From: Eonycteris spelaea
Lineage: Eukaryota; Chordata; Mammalia; Chiroptera; Pteropodidae
NCBI GenBank assembly: GCA_003508835.1
Contig: PUFA01000022.1
Span: 6,386,001 to 6,450,000 of the forward strand
Direction: 5' to 3'
DNA length: 64,000 bases
In this document: positions 22,693 through 34,315 of the stretch, one piece after another
Numbering within the stretch: the first letter of the stretch is position 1
How the letters are laid out: each line of letters opens with the position of its first letter
Program-made: the position numbers and the translations under genes
The notes under the pieces: generated by a model
Seen by the model: only the letters and a program-made list of their open reading frames with translations
Databases searched by the model: none
Told to the model about the DNA's origin: nothing

Positions 22693-23680
22693 CTCTTTTT
22701 TTCTTACATAATTTTTTGGGTTATGAAATTCCATTAGTTGGTATAGTTAGTTTCCCTTATTCCTACTACACAGTCGATGAAGTTTCAAATATTAAAAGCT
22801 GATCTCAATTATTGTTTTAAATACTATGTAGTCACTGAATGGAGATTACTTAATTCACATCTTAATTCAAACTCAGAAATAAATGAGGGTGAAGGGAGAG
22901 GAGAGAGTGAAGAATCCCTTGTACAGCCAGTTTAAATTCTTTTATGTTCCATTAAAAAATAGTGAACAATGTCTTTTAAAAAGTCACTTCATTGATTTGC
23001 CCAATGAAATAGAGGCAAGGAAAATGCCCTGGAGCTATCACTAAATAACTGCACGTTACATTAACAAACTATCTGAAGAGAAGTAAAAGGCCCTTTTTAT
23101 TTTATGTGTGAACAATTGAGTTAGAACAGGAGTGCTTCCTATTAAAAGGGCCATCAAAGGGAGCCTAAGTGCTCACACACACACATTTGAGGAACAATCT
23201 CTATTCCAGCTTGTTTCCAAAAGTCAGTTTTCTCTTTAGGCAAAAGAAGAAAAAAAAAAAAAAAAAGATACGAAACTGAGAGCTGGTATTCAAGTTTTAA
23301 CTTATGGATGGTCCAAATGGAACTTAATACCTTCCCTCAGCAATTTATATGCAGACTGTTTAAATAGTTTCTCTAAAATCTTTATTAAAAACAAAACAAA
23401 ACCAAACAAAAAAAAAACTCATGTTAAATATGAAGTTTTCCTGAAAGAGCACTATTCCATCTAGCAGGACTCATGTCATGTACCTGTAATGTTTGTGAAA
23501 CCAAGGATGCATTGAAGAATACTGGAAAACTGTAATTTTAAGACTTGAATCTAGAAGAGTATCAGCTACATGAACTAGTCAAATGGTTTTGTCTTTGCTA
23601 GTTGTATATATTCGGTTCCACTCAATAATGAATTCTAATGACATGAAAAGCTTTCTATTCTGGCCTAAAATACTTTTCTA
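22693..23680. other. Unique sequence with 17-base A-run
   Basis: No element recognised. The A-run at 23250-23266 could be a retroposon tail, but the sequence upstream does not match a SINE that I know. Confidence 0.4.
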
Positions 23681-23689
23681 ATGGGTTTT

Positions 23690-23935
23690 GAACAATGCTG
23701 ATCACAGAATTCTCAATCCGGAACTTTATCAGTCTCTTTAAACTGACCCGCTGGCGACCTCTGACCACACTGCCCTTGCTTTTCTCCTCCATCATATGCA
23801 CACACCAAAACCTCGAGGTCTCTTGTTCTACTAACACAGACCAGTACCCTGAGCTGCGTGACACCTTCGCTTCTGCCATCGGATCCTGTGGGCTCAGTAC
23901 TTCTAGCTTTGATAATTTGCCTGCATGATAACAGA
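23690..23935. other. GC-richer patch with frames on both strands
   Basis: Short frames of about 75 residues overlap on both strands. No domain, splice flanks or family is recognised. Confidence 0.25.
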
Positions 23936-23939
23936 GAGG

Positions 23940-26600
23940 ATGTCGCTATAAATACTAAAGGTTTTTTGAAATTACATAGCTTTTTTTTAGATGAAATCCT
24001 TCAACTGATATTATTTATCTTTATTTTAGAGATGCGACTTTTAAATGAAAACATACAGTATTTGCACTGCATTTCAAATGCCTAGACCATACTATTATTA
24101 CAAGAGAAATCACTAAGGTGATATAAGCTTTGTTTCAAACTTTATTAAATAGAGCTGAGAACTGTTAGCATTGAAGTGGCCCTTAACATATGGGTTTGAA
24201 TAATAGCTCTCTTCCTTTATTTATAGAAAATGTCCATTCAATCACTATTGCATTCAACTTCTAAAGCATGAATCCAATAAGGAGCATTATGGCTTATTAA
24301 TTTTAATTCAAAGTCTTTCACTGTTGATGAATAATACAACTTCTTGTCTACTCTAATACACATAAAACAGAATCTGAAACATTTCAACAGCAAAGTTTAA
24401 TTTTTCTACTTTATCAATTTTTTAAAATTTATATTTCCCCTTATTTTCCTTTCTTCATTTATCTAATACTGCTGAATGAAGTTTTTAAGTATTCCAAAAT
24501 TGGTGCTTCATTCAAAATCTGTGCTTCTTTCAGCTAATGCTTCTCATGTACAACTTTCTAAACCAGCATCCTTTTGCTTCGACTGTCACATTTTAAAATA
24601 AATTAGAGAATCACCGTCCACTGGCTATTGAAGTTCATGAATTAACTGACTTGAATATTTGGCTTTCTTTGATCTGCACTATTTTCTCAGAAATACTGTG
24701 ATTTACCTGGCACACTGGGCAATGAATTTCTGAAACTACATTCATATAAAACGGCACCAGTATGCCAACAAATGGCATTAAATGCACTTGAGATATTTAC
24801 GTGAAAGGAGGATGCTAATATAACATTTCTAGTACATATCAAATGTCAGATGTCATAATCAGAGTTATTCCAATGGAAGATATAACCTTTCGGTTCTATT
24901 CAGCAGATGTGGTTAACACCTACTATATGCAGGCATTTTGGAGTATACCAGAAAAAGTCTAGTAAGTGTACACTTAAGGAAGGTGAAAGTGGATATAGTC
25001 TGAGTTTAGAAACACCCTCTCCTATTCCTTCATCATAGTGGGAAAAAGCTGTTAATACTCATTATTTCAATTTAAAATTGAAAGGCAAAAATATAAAAAA
25101 ATAATTAAGAAAAATAATTAATCCGGGTTGTAAATATCTGAGTTTTTCTTAGTAATAGTTTCAATCTAGATAAACACACATGGAAAACGTAGTTTCAGAA
25201 GTGCCTGCATTACTAAGATTCTGATGCACACGTGTGTGTAGCTGAGGGCGCTCACTGTGCCCCTTTCCAGATGCAGGCATCTCGCTCATAGATTCTCTTG
25301 CTCGCCTGCATGGCTTTTGTATTCCTCATGGAATACAGGGCGGAGCATTCACTATCATTACTCTTGCACAAAGAACACAGACAAAGCGCTTAAATGCACT
25401 TGTTAATCTCCTTTGTACATTTCCTTGCAATATTTTGGTATTTCATATATTTTTTCTTCATGTTATTATTTAACCCCCCGAACTGTGGCAATTACCTTCT
25501 AAACTATATTATACACAACTACCTAGAATTCTGTTTTGTTCATATGAGGGCTATATCTAAAGATCTCTAATTATGAGAATCACAAAATAGTAGTATTAGA
25601 AGAAAATAATTCCAGAGATAATAAATCCAAATTCCTCTTCAATGAGCAACTTAGGCTGACCCAAGCATGAGACATGAGGGGCCACTGGCGACGTGAGAGG
25701 GGAGCGCAAATGAATGGAGACTACAATTAGGCCTGCAAGCCTACGAGAACCAACTGGACTCTTTGTGCATGGATTAATACAAACGGAGAGATTCCCTCCT
25801 TCTAAGATTGTGAGTTTGAAAATTATGCAAGATTTCTAATACTAGAGGCTACATTTCTAACTTTAAAATGAAAACCTGACAGAATTTTTCCAGTGCAGAG
25901 GAAAGTAGAACTGGTAAATGGAAAAAGACAGATCCCTAAGTTCATTGTTTGAAAAAATCGGAGGTAGCTGTGCATGAATCCCTGAACTGCGCAATTAAGA
26001 TAAGCCAATAAATTGAGGTGTTGCCATTGCTTCAGCTACTTTTAGTTGGGTTTTTGTCCTTTGTAGAGAAAAACATATTGACCACCATGAGTTGAATGGA
26101 AGTGTGACAGGTATAGGAAGTGAGGTAATGTGAGACCCACAGAATGATCTAGAACTTGCCGACAGCCTTAACTCTTGTCGTTAATACCAACATGAAAGGC
26201 AACAAAGAAAGTCTGCAGCCAGTCTGAGCTACTACATCCTAGATTTGGAAGCAGGTGAATATAAAAACTTTGACAGACATAGGCTAAGAAAGAACTACAG
26301 GTATATCTTTTTCCTCTGCTGAGATGTGTGCAGTAAGGGTGCCATGATAAAGCAAAAATCCTCATGGTTTCCACCGTGTAAGAGACAGTCAATTCCTACT
26401 CCAATGGCGTGTAACAGTGCCACCCATTTCCTCATACATTACCTCTTGCATTTTAAAATCTGGAACTTGTCTTCCTCCTCCTGACTTGGAAAACTTATCA
26501 TTCTTCCAGTGCTCAAATCAAGTCCAGTCCAGTTAAACTTTATTCTAAACAATATAGTTTAAGGTGGTAATTCTTTTATGATCAAATATTTTCCTCATAA
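23940..26600. other. Repeat-poor AT-rich stretch
   Basis: Almost no recognisable interspersed repeat over about 2.6 kb, apart from an L2-like trace at 24895-24965 (antisense; 'aacacctactatatgcagg'). Many TAAT/ATTA-type and TTTATT-type words. It may hold conserved non-coding DNA, which needs alignment to other mammals. Confidence 0.4.
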
Positions 26601-26607
26601 TTACAAT

Positions 26608-26690
26608 AGTAACTGACACATAGTGCTCATCGTAAATCAAACATCATGGTAAGCCCTTTACATTTAACTCTTATTTAAGATCTCTAAACT
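26608..26690 (-). repeat. MIR SINE fragment
   Basis: 'catcatggtaagccctttac atttaactcttatttaaga' follows antisense MIR ('ggcactgttctaagcgcttt acatgtattaactcattta'). Confidence 0.6.
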
Positions 26691-26699
26691 TCTAATTAC

Positions 26700-26800
26700 T
26701 CACCTAAAACAACTGATGATAGCACCTAATCCATAGAATTGTTAATGAGGATTAAACATGCAATTATACAAGGTTTTGAAAGTTCCAGGATTATCCAGTA
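26700..26800 (+). repeat. MIR SINE fragment
   Basis: 'gatgatagcacctaatccat agaattgttaatgaggatta aacatgcaatta' follows plus-strand MIR 3' half. It lies head to head with the fragment just upstream. Confidence 0.65.
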
Positions 26801-26899
26801 GAGATCATTTAAAAAAGTTAGTAACATAATAAAAATGTTGGCTGTGTTAACGGCCAAGCACATATCTTATGAAATCATAAATGGAATTGTGCCTTAGAT

Positions 26900-27180
26900 G
26901 TGAAGCCGGAAGGAAACTCTTAATTCTCTCCCCGAATTGGATTGACCCCTGCCGTCAGCCCACAGAACTCCGTGGATACAGGACTGAGTGCGCAGAGAAA
27001 GAGCACTAGCAGGGGGTGAAGAGGGCAGACGTGGAGACAATGCCTAACACTCTAAGTCCGACAGCAAGCGGAGTGCCTGTGCGGAGGACAGGGCGAACGG
27101 CAGGGGACCAGGGCGAGCGGGACGGGGGTGTTTACAGTGGACTGACGCCCTCTAGAAAACGCACCCCAGTATGCCACGGC
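26900..27180. other. CpG-containing GC-rich block beside the L1 cluster
   Basis: A GC-rich stretch (several gcgag, gacgg and ccg words) ends abruptly at the boundary of the antisense L1. Family not recognised. Confidence 0.3.
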
Positions 27181-27344
27181 CTTCCTTCTGTGTCTCTTAT
27201 CATCGTTTGGTTTTAAAGTCTAGTTTGTCTGATGGAAGTATTTGCTACTGCAGCTTTTTCTGCATTTCCATTTGCATAAAATATCTTTTCCATCCCTTTA
27301 CTTTCAGTCTGTGTATCTCTTTTGATCTAAAGTGGGCCTCTTGT
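27181..27344 (-). mobile_element. L1 antisense, ORF1/ORF2-junction side (outer element, part 1)
   Basis: 'aagtctagtttgtctgatgg', 'tgcatttccatttgcataaa' and 'tcttttccatccctttactt' are characteristic of antisense L1 near the ORF1/ORF2 boundary. The element is interrupted by a sense L1 and resumes at 28232. Its left edge is inside L1 and carries no T-run, so the 3' part of this L1 is missing. Confidence 0.75.
27335..27344. repeat. Target-site duplication, left copy
   Basis: ggcctcttgt here and again at 28222-28231, a 10-bp exact match flanking the sense L1. Imperfect similarity extends it a few bases upstream. Confidence 0.8.
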
Positions 27345-28221
27345 CAACAGCTATATGAAAACATGCTCAACATCGCTAGCTATTAGGGAAATGTAAATCA
27401 AAACCACAATGAGATGCATCTCACAACTGTTTGAATGGCTATAGTCAACAGAACAAGTAACGGATGTCGGAGAGGATGTAGAGAAATAGGAACCCTCATA
27501 CGCTGCTGGTGGGGCTGCACATTGGGACAGCCACTATGGAAAACAGGATGGAGGTTCCTCACAAAACTAAGAATTGATCTAACATATGATCAAGCAATCT
27601 CTCTACTGAGTATTTACACCAAAGACTTGAAAACCCATATTTGAAAAGATATTTGCACACCGATGTTCATAGCAGCACTATTCATGGTGGCCAGGACATG
27701 GAAGCAACTGAAAGGTCCTATGATAGATGACTGGCTGAAGAAGCCGTGATACATATACACAATGAAATATTACTCAGACATAAGGGGAAATGAAATACCG
27801 CCATTTGTGACAACCTGGATGGACCATGAGATAATCATGCTAAGTGAAATAGGCCAGACTGAAAAAGTTGAAAATCATATGATATCACTTTATATGTGGG
27901 ATATAAACCTAAAAGCAACAAATCGACAGGACAAACAGAGACTCAAAGACATGGACAATGGACTAGTGGCTACCAGAGGGTAGGGGTTTGGGGGAGGAGG
28001 GAAGAGGTAGACAGGGTAAATGGGGTCAAATATAGGGGGCTACGGGAGAGTGAAGTGGGATCGAATATATGGTAGCTGAAGGAAACTGGACTTTGGGTGG
28101 TAAACACACAACAGAATTTATAGATGTAAAATTATGATGTACACCTGAAAATTAAATAATTGTATTAACCAATGTTTACCCCAAAATAAACTTTAAAAAT
28201 TTAAAAAAAATAGATGGAGTT
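27345..28221 (+). mobile_element. 5'-truncated L1 (ORF2 C-terminus plus 3' UTR)
   Basis: Starts within L1 ORF2 ('atgctcaacatcgctagcta' onwards). The plus frame encodes ORF2 C-terminal patterns: 'YDQAISLLSIYTKDLKTHI' before 27644, then 'TWMDHEIIMLSEIGQTEKV' (27813-27869), separated by in-frame stops near 27642 and 27747. The 3' UTR contains 'ggactttgggtggtaaacac' and ends in an A-rich tail (about 28190-28210). It lies inside an antisense L1, so it inserted later. Too short and too broken to be mobile. Confidence 0.9.
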
Positions 28222-28231
28222 GGCCTCTTGT

Positions 28232-29735
28232 AAGTAGATATGTGTGGATCTTGCTTTCTTATCCATTCAGCTAGCCTATATCTTTTAATGAGAGCAATTA
28301 ATTCATTTACATTTAAAGTGATTATTAATAACTAGTTACTGCCATTTTATTATTCATATTTATAGTTTTTTTCCCTCTTCTCCTTAAAGAAGTGCCTTTA
28401 ACATTTCTGGTTAATACTGGCTTGGTGATGTTGAATTCTTTTAGCTTTTTTCTTTCTGGGATGCTCTTTATCTCACTTTTAATTGATAACTTTGCTAGGT
28501 AGAGTAGTCTCGGTTGTAGGTCCTAACTTTCCATTGCTTTGCATATGTCCTGCTAATCCCTTCTGGCCTACAAATTTAAGGTGAGAAATCAGCTGACAGT
28601 CTTATAGGGGCACCCTTGTAAATAACTAGCTGCCTTGCTCTTGCTGCTTTTAGGACTGTCATTAGCCTTTCATATTTTAATTTTGTGTGTCTTGGTGTGG
28701 GCCATTTTGAGTTCATCTTGTTTGAGACCCTATTTGCTTCCTGGTTTTGTATGTCTACCTCCTTCTCCATGATAGGCAAGTTTTCTGTATTCTTTCAAGT
28801 AGGTCCTCAATTCATTGCTCTTTTCCTTCTGCTACCTATGATGCAAATGTTGCTATGCTTGATGTTGTCTCAGAGGTCCCTTAAACTTTCCTCATTATTT
28901 TTGACTTTTTTTTTCTTTTTGAGATTTCAATTGGGTGTTTTCTGCTACCTTCCAAATTGCTGATTCGATCCTTTGCTTTATCTAATCTACTGTTGATCCT
29001 TTCTAGTGAATTTATTTCAGTTAAAGTATTAATTTCCAACTGATTGTTTTGTATGGTTTCGATTTCCTTTTTTATACTTACTCTTTGTTGAAAATCTCAC
29101 TGAGATTATCTATTCTTCTTCTAAGTTCATTAAGCATCCTTATAACCAGTGTATTAAACTCTATCTGCTTGCCTCCATTTTATGTAGTTCTTTTTCTGGA
29201 ATTTTATTTTTTTATTTGGGACACGTTTATTTTCTCATTTTGGCTGCCTCCCTGTGTTCATTTCTATGGATCAGGTAGATTTGTCACACGTCTTAGTCTT
29301 GGTCAAGTGGCCTTATGTAAATAGGTGCCCTGTGTGGCTTGGTAGTGCAATCTCCCTGGTCACCTCCGTCGGGTTCTCCAGGAGTGCCCCTGATGTGAGT
29401 TGTGTGCGCTTTCCTGTTGTAGTTGAGCCTTGATTGCTGTTGGCAGGTCTGCGGGTGGGACTGACTCGGGCTGCGAGGACTTGCCATGCTCCCATGGTGT
29501 GAACTGCTGTGTGGGACTGACCCCAGCAGGTCTGCATGCTTGTTGAGATCAGCCTATGCTGTGCCACTCGTGGGGCTAATTACATGGTGTTCTGTTGTGA
29601 TCTGATGCGAGCCTCCCAGTGTATTGGTCCTGGGGCCCTTTGGGAGGGGTTCTCATGCAGGCCAAAGTCAGCTGCTGCCTGTGACTGCCTGGGGCTACCT
29701 GGTAGAAGCAACAGAGTGATCCACGACCCATGATG
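28232..29735 (-). mobile_element. L1 antisense, ORF1 plus 5' UTR (outer element, part 2)
   Basis: The minus strand at 28576-28779 encodes an ORF1p C-terminal-domain relic, including 'RHTKLKYERLM' and 'AARARQLVIYKGAPIRLSAD', which fit the L1 ORF1p pattern RHI..RF......ML.AAR....V.YKGKPIRL.AD. Next (about 28780-29150) comes the coiled-coil region ('gatttcaattgggtgttttc', 'attgctgattcgatcctttg'), then the GC-rich 5' UTR to about 29735 ('cattttggctgcctccctgt', 'cctgttgtagttgagccttg'). Frames are interrupted. Unusually, this copy keeps the 5' end of L1 and lacks the 3' end. Confidence 0.85.
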
Positions 29736-30135
29736 GTCATTTATACCAGGCAATCTTTATCTGTTTTCCTTAACTTGCACATAACTAAAATCGTTGTTTT
29801 TTTTTTTGTTTGTTTGTTGTTTTTTTAATGAGCATTGTTCTTTATGTCTAAAACAACTACGTCCAAGCTAAAGTACATGGAAGTGAACATACTCATTGGT
29901 AAGAATGCATATGATATCTCTACTATGGTTCAACCTTTTAACAAAGTATTTTGGAAAAATACATCACATCAAATGCATCCCAATTGAAAATTGAAATTTG
30001 TTAATTTTAATTAACAAGGAAAATGTTTTCTCTGTAATGAAGTCAAGTGGTTAACTATATTGTAAAAATCTTTCTAAAGACCTTTCAGAATTAAAACTTA
30101 GTGAGTTAAATGTTTTATAAAGATATCAGTTTATT
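29736..30135. other. Unique AT-rich sequence with T-run
   Basis: Nothing recognised beyond T-rich simple sequence near 29796-29828. Confidence 0.4.
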
Positions 30136-30139
30136 TTTA

Positions 30140-30290
30140 AAGGATGTATTAAATATCTCAAGTGATTGTAGTGAAGAAAATACCGACATTTACAGACCTT
30201 GCTCTCAATGAATTTACAATCTAATCATAATATACACAGATACAAAGAAAGTAAAACAAAAGCTCAGTAGGGCCTGAATACCAAAGGATA
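30140..30290 (-). repeat. L2 3' region fragment, antisense
   Basis: 'cagaccttgctctcaatgaa tttacaatctaatcataata' matches antisense L2 ('aatccctgccctcatggagc ttacattctagtggg'). Confidence 0.7.
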
Positions 30291-32100
30291 AAATACTTAC
30301 TTTATGCTCTTTTAAATTCCCCTAAGCTTCCTTTTCCATCATTAGAAAAGCATTTATCACTCCCCCCCCCTTTTAAATCTACTACTAGCCACTGCTCTAT
30401 AAAGTTAACAGCATACGATCTTAGTCATAGAGACTTTAGATCCAACAGGTCCGACTCCTCAGTGTATAGGGCATGACTGAAACATTTCCAGCTGTTATCT
30501 TTAAAGATGAAATTCCTAAGAACAAAAGATTTGCCCAACCTTGTCAAATCGAAGAGCTATGTAACATGTTATTACATTCTGACAGGCAGTTTCAAAATAA
30601 CATGATCGCACTTCACAATTTTTATATCAAAATACATGAGTTAAGCCTATGTTCCATGTTCCCTTGGTTATCCACTAAGTTTCTAAATTCAGAAATTTGG
30701 GACGATGTTACTTAGGGTATCATATTCCTTAATTTTAGTTCTGCATATAATGCAATATTTCATATACCTTAGGTTGATTTTAGTCTTAAAGAGCTTTCAT
30801 CTTAATAAAGGAAATTAGGAAAAATTGGGAAATTAAGAAAATTAAGAAAGCAATACCCTTAATGTTTCTGTATATTTTAGAAAATATTTAGCTTCCCTGG
30901 ATACTATGGCAAAATTTAACTAAATAAAAAAATAAAAAATAAAAAAAAAAAAAAAAGGGAAAGGAAGAAAAAGGAAGAAATAATGAGCTCTATATTTTTC
31001 CAAGAGTCCACAGATGTATCAAGTGAGAATGACGAGAAAGCTATCAGTCTGCGTTTTGCTATTAATAATGTAGAATATTTTGTGTAACACAAGAAAAATC
31101 TAACTGGGGAATTCCAATGCTTATAAATATGTCACTGAGAACAGAAACTAATAAATAAGCATTAAAGTTGGTGCATGTGACTATAAATGTGAATCTAGGT
31201 TTTGAGCTGAGCAAAGCACTTGGCTTGAAGTTGCAGTGTGACTACAAAACAGTGATTCCCCACACCGGAAAGGTAGTTCAAGGATGCCAATTATGGCACC
31301 CCAAATATTATTCTGATATTCTTTTTATCGACTCCTTTCATATAAATTAACAGTGAAGAAAGAAGTTTCTAAAAAATGAGATACCTTACTTTTGCTTTGA
31401 TTTTTAAGGCAAGTGTATATGAGTTTTCGTTTAATGACTTTTATTCACAACAAGTGAGTGCTTGTTGACTCGACAGATAATTCTAGCATAGCAGCCTGTC
31501 ACAGAACATGATTTTGAGAATCAAGATTCAAGATCAGAATGAAATCAATCACAAGGCTGCCTTTCTATTGAACCACCAAGCTGGTAGCCTAGGGCAAATA
31601 AAATCCTAGGAAATGGATTGATTTCAGAGCTTTGTCTAAAGGCCGAGTTAGCAGGTGGTAGTTTTTTGTTTTGTCTTGTTCTGTCTTGTTTTTTTTTTTT
31701 TTTTTTATCTCAGCTGCAAGACTGGAAGTTTATTGGGGTATGGTGACAGCCAGGTTATTGCAGAATCTGATTGTTCTTACAATTTAGTTTTGTGTGCGTG
31801 TGTGTGGCACACAGTTTGTATGTAGAAGAATATTTTTAAGTTCAATTTTCTTTAAGATTTGACTGTCCTGCTTGAAGATTATTTTTCTTAACAGAGATAA
31901 ACTCACTAAAAATTGGCTTTGTCAATCATCTCAACAAAGCAGTATCTAAAAGAGCAAGTTCCTTTTCCAATCATCAAATAAAAACAAACATAACAAAACA
32001 ATTGTCTATTATTGTTGGCATTTTTTACAAACCCCAGTCCGTTCTATGCATCTTTCTTCTTACCATTATTCGCTGGAGTTTATATACATCTTGGGGGTGG
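30291..32100. other. Mostly unique sequence with simple A- and T-rich tracts
   Basis: Contains a C9 run near 30363, an A-rich tract at 30920-30957 and a T-run of about 18 at 31690-31707. The 80-residue frame at 30473-30715 has no recognisable domain. Confidence 0.4.
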
Positions 32101-32104
32101 GATT

Positions 32105-32285
32105 ATATATACATACATACATACATGTATATGTATACACACACACGTATGTGTATATACACACACACATATATATGTGTATACACACACACACATATAT
32201 ATATGTATATATATACACACACACACATATATACACACACATACATACACACACATACATATATATGTATATATATATACATAAT
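32105..32285. repeat. Complex (TACA)n/(CA)n/(TATG)n microsatellite
   Basis: About 180 bp of interrupted TACA, CA, TATA and TATG units, nearly all alternating purine-pyrimidine. It generates Tyr-Ile-His-Thr-type repeats in five overlapping frames on both strands, none of which is a gene. Confidence 0.95.
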
Positions 32286-32544
32286 TATATAATTTTTCCA
32301 TGTTTATTTTTCCCTTTTGTAAGACTCAAAAAAAATTGTGCTTACTTAAAACCTTTTTCTTTTCTTTCTCATTTGCATTATGTTGTCAAGATTCATTTAA
32401 AAAAAATTATACACCCATGACTAACAGTATAAAAAATATTTTATTTTTAGCTTAATTCCATCTAACAAGAAGAGTTCATCTAACAGAGAAGTCATAAGGG
32501 TTTTTAGCGTTTGAATCTTTGGTACTCTCTAGTTGAAATCATAC

Positions 32545-32650
32545 ATTTTACATATAATAAAACTCAAGTCAAGAGATTAAGTGGCTTGCACAAAATTACA
32601 TAGAAAGCATGTGGACTTATACTCAGCTATCTGATTTGACATTTAATGTT
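32545..32650 (-). repeat. MIR SINE fragment
   Basis: 'attttacatataataaaact caagtcaagagattaagtgg cttgcacaaaattacataga' follows antisense MIR ('attttacagatgaggaaact gaggcacagagaggttaagt aacttgcccaaggtcacacag'). Confidence 0.8.
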
Positions 32651-33059
32651 ATTTCTGATTTTAAGAAGTATTATAATTGAGTCTCCAACAGAGACAGAAA
32701 GAAATATCAGCCATTGTCAGAATTTAGAAAATCATATTTTACAAAATTTTAAAAAACTGTATTTTAAAAAAGTTAAACACAATTTAGGAAAATGTATGTA
32801 AAGAGAAAGTTCTTATGCCTTCAGATAAAAGTAAATATGACAATCATCATACTGTCATTCTTAAGGAATTTAGGAAGATTGAAATATTTTATAAAATGTG
32901 GAATGTGGTTAAGTATAGCAGACTGAAAAAGAGAAACCAACATGGTTTGGAAAGTCAATAAAAACAATTTTGACGCTCTATTACAGAATTATTCCATAAA
33001 AACTGGCTATCCTCAAGGCAATCCTATGCAGACAGTTTGACATAATTTTCCAGATCGGG

Positions 33060-33290
33060 ATTGTGTTTTTAAAGCACTTAGGCTGAACTAGACAATTTCG
33101 CCCATTTGCATACTTGATGAAATGAAATTCTCATTTGCTTCTCATTAGCTCTGACAGGGGCACAAGCAGCTACAGGATGTCTATTGTAATTATGATTAGG
33201 GTCTGAAAAACAAACAAGAAAAATTTCTATGCTAATTAGGAATTGCTGAAAATCCAAATACCACAAAATTTGAGACATTTGTCATTTAAA
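33060..33290. promoter_or_regulatory. Candidate conserved regulatory block
   Basis: A repeat-free stretch dense in homeodomain- and POU-type words: atttgcat near 33103, ctaattagg near 33233, several ATTA/TAAT cores. Such density is common in developmental enhancers, but AT-rich DNA gives these words by chance as well. Conservation across mammals would decide. Confidence 0.25.
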
Positions 33291-33529
33291 AATATGGATT
33301 GAAAGCTAAATCCTAAAACCTGTGTTTGAGCCAAGATGAGTCCAATATTAAAAACAAGAGCCCTCTTTAGAAATCAATTAAGCAGGACTAAAGTAGTTTT
33401 AGATCTGACATGGATTGCTGTATGATCTTTAAAAACCTCATCAGAACTCAAAAACCGCATGGAGTGGGGAAGCCACGGGAAATAGACTCCACGTTCACTT
33501 GAACAGATCTGAGATGCAGCTATACCTAG

Positions 33530-33615
33530 TTTCAACTAGGGAAATTGAGCTAGGCAAGTAATTGGATCATCGTTTTCCCTACCTGGTAGATCCATGACTG
33601 GCAAATAGCAATGAT
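33530..33615 (+). repeat. Possible MIR fragment
   Basis: 'agctaggcaagtaattggat catcgttttccctacctgg' weakly follows the MIR core ('ggcaagttacttaacctctc tgtgcctcagtttcctcat'). Confidence 0.35.
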
Positions 33616-33999
33616 GTTATAAATCAGGCACTGACTGGTTTCAGTTCTGACTCATTCTTTGATCATCTGCATGTTTATGGATATCTGTATTATCAAAGTA
33701 TAACCTAGTAAATATAAACATTATCTTGATCTCTCTGATTGAAATGAAGTATTGGATAAGGATCTAGAAATCTCAGGAAGTATTCCAAATCCTCATACTG
33801 AACTATTTATAGACAAACAGAAAATTTATCAACTCTATGAAAAAATATTTCAGATAAATGGTCTCGATGTGTCTCATTGTGTAAGAAACCAGTGAAATAA
33901 CAAAAGAAAGCTTCCACACGGTGAAGACTTAAGTCTTCAGATCAATAGTGTTCAAGCAATACAAAAAAATATAAAAAGAAATTTTAAAAATAATCCATG

Positions 34000-34315
34000 C
34001 ATATACTCATTTATTCAAAAATTACTTAGATGTTGAAAGTGTCCGTGAACAAATCAAATTCCCTACGCCAGTGAAGCTTAATTCCTAGTAAAGGTAGACA
34101 TGATGTATTAGTAAATTACTCATTAGAAGATAATAAATGCTAAGGAGAAACAGGTAAAAAACGATTACTGAAAGTGGGAAAACTCGGTTTAGACTTTTAA
34201 ATGATATGGTCAGGAAAGCTCTCTTTAAAAATACAATATTGGAGCTAAGGCTGAATATAAGGCTGAAGGGGCTCTATATCTAGGGGAAAGGATTTCACAT
34301 ATAAACATAATCTGT
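34000..34315 (-). mobile_element. L2 LINE 3' region, antisense
   Basis: 'actcatttattcaaaaatta', 'gtgaacaaatcaaattccct', 'gtcaggaaagctctctttaa' and 'gctctatatctaggggaaag' follow antisense L2 in order ('ttcattcaacaaatattta', 'agtgaacaaaacagacaaaaatccct', 'ggaaggcctctctgagga', 'atgtggatatctgggggaag'). Confidence 0.75.

Noticed and set aside
27335..28231. Twin-priming inversion as explanation for the sense/antisense L1 arrangement
   Set aside because: The ggcctcttgt duplication flanking the sense part and the continuity of the antisense L1 across it favour a separate nested insertion.
32002..32420. Several overlapping frames rich in Tyr, Ile, His and Thr
   Set aside because: All are translations of one compound microsatellite.
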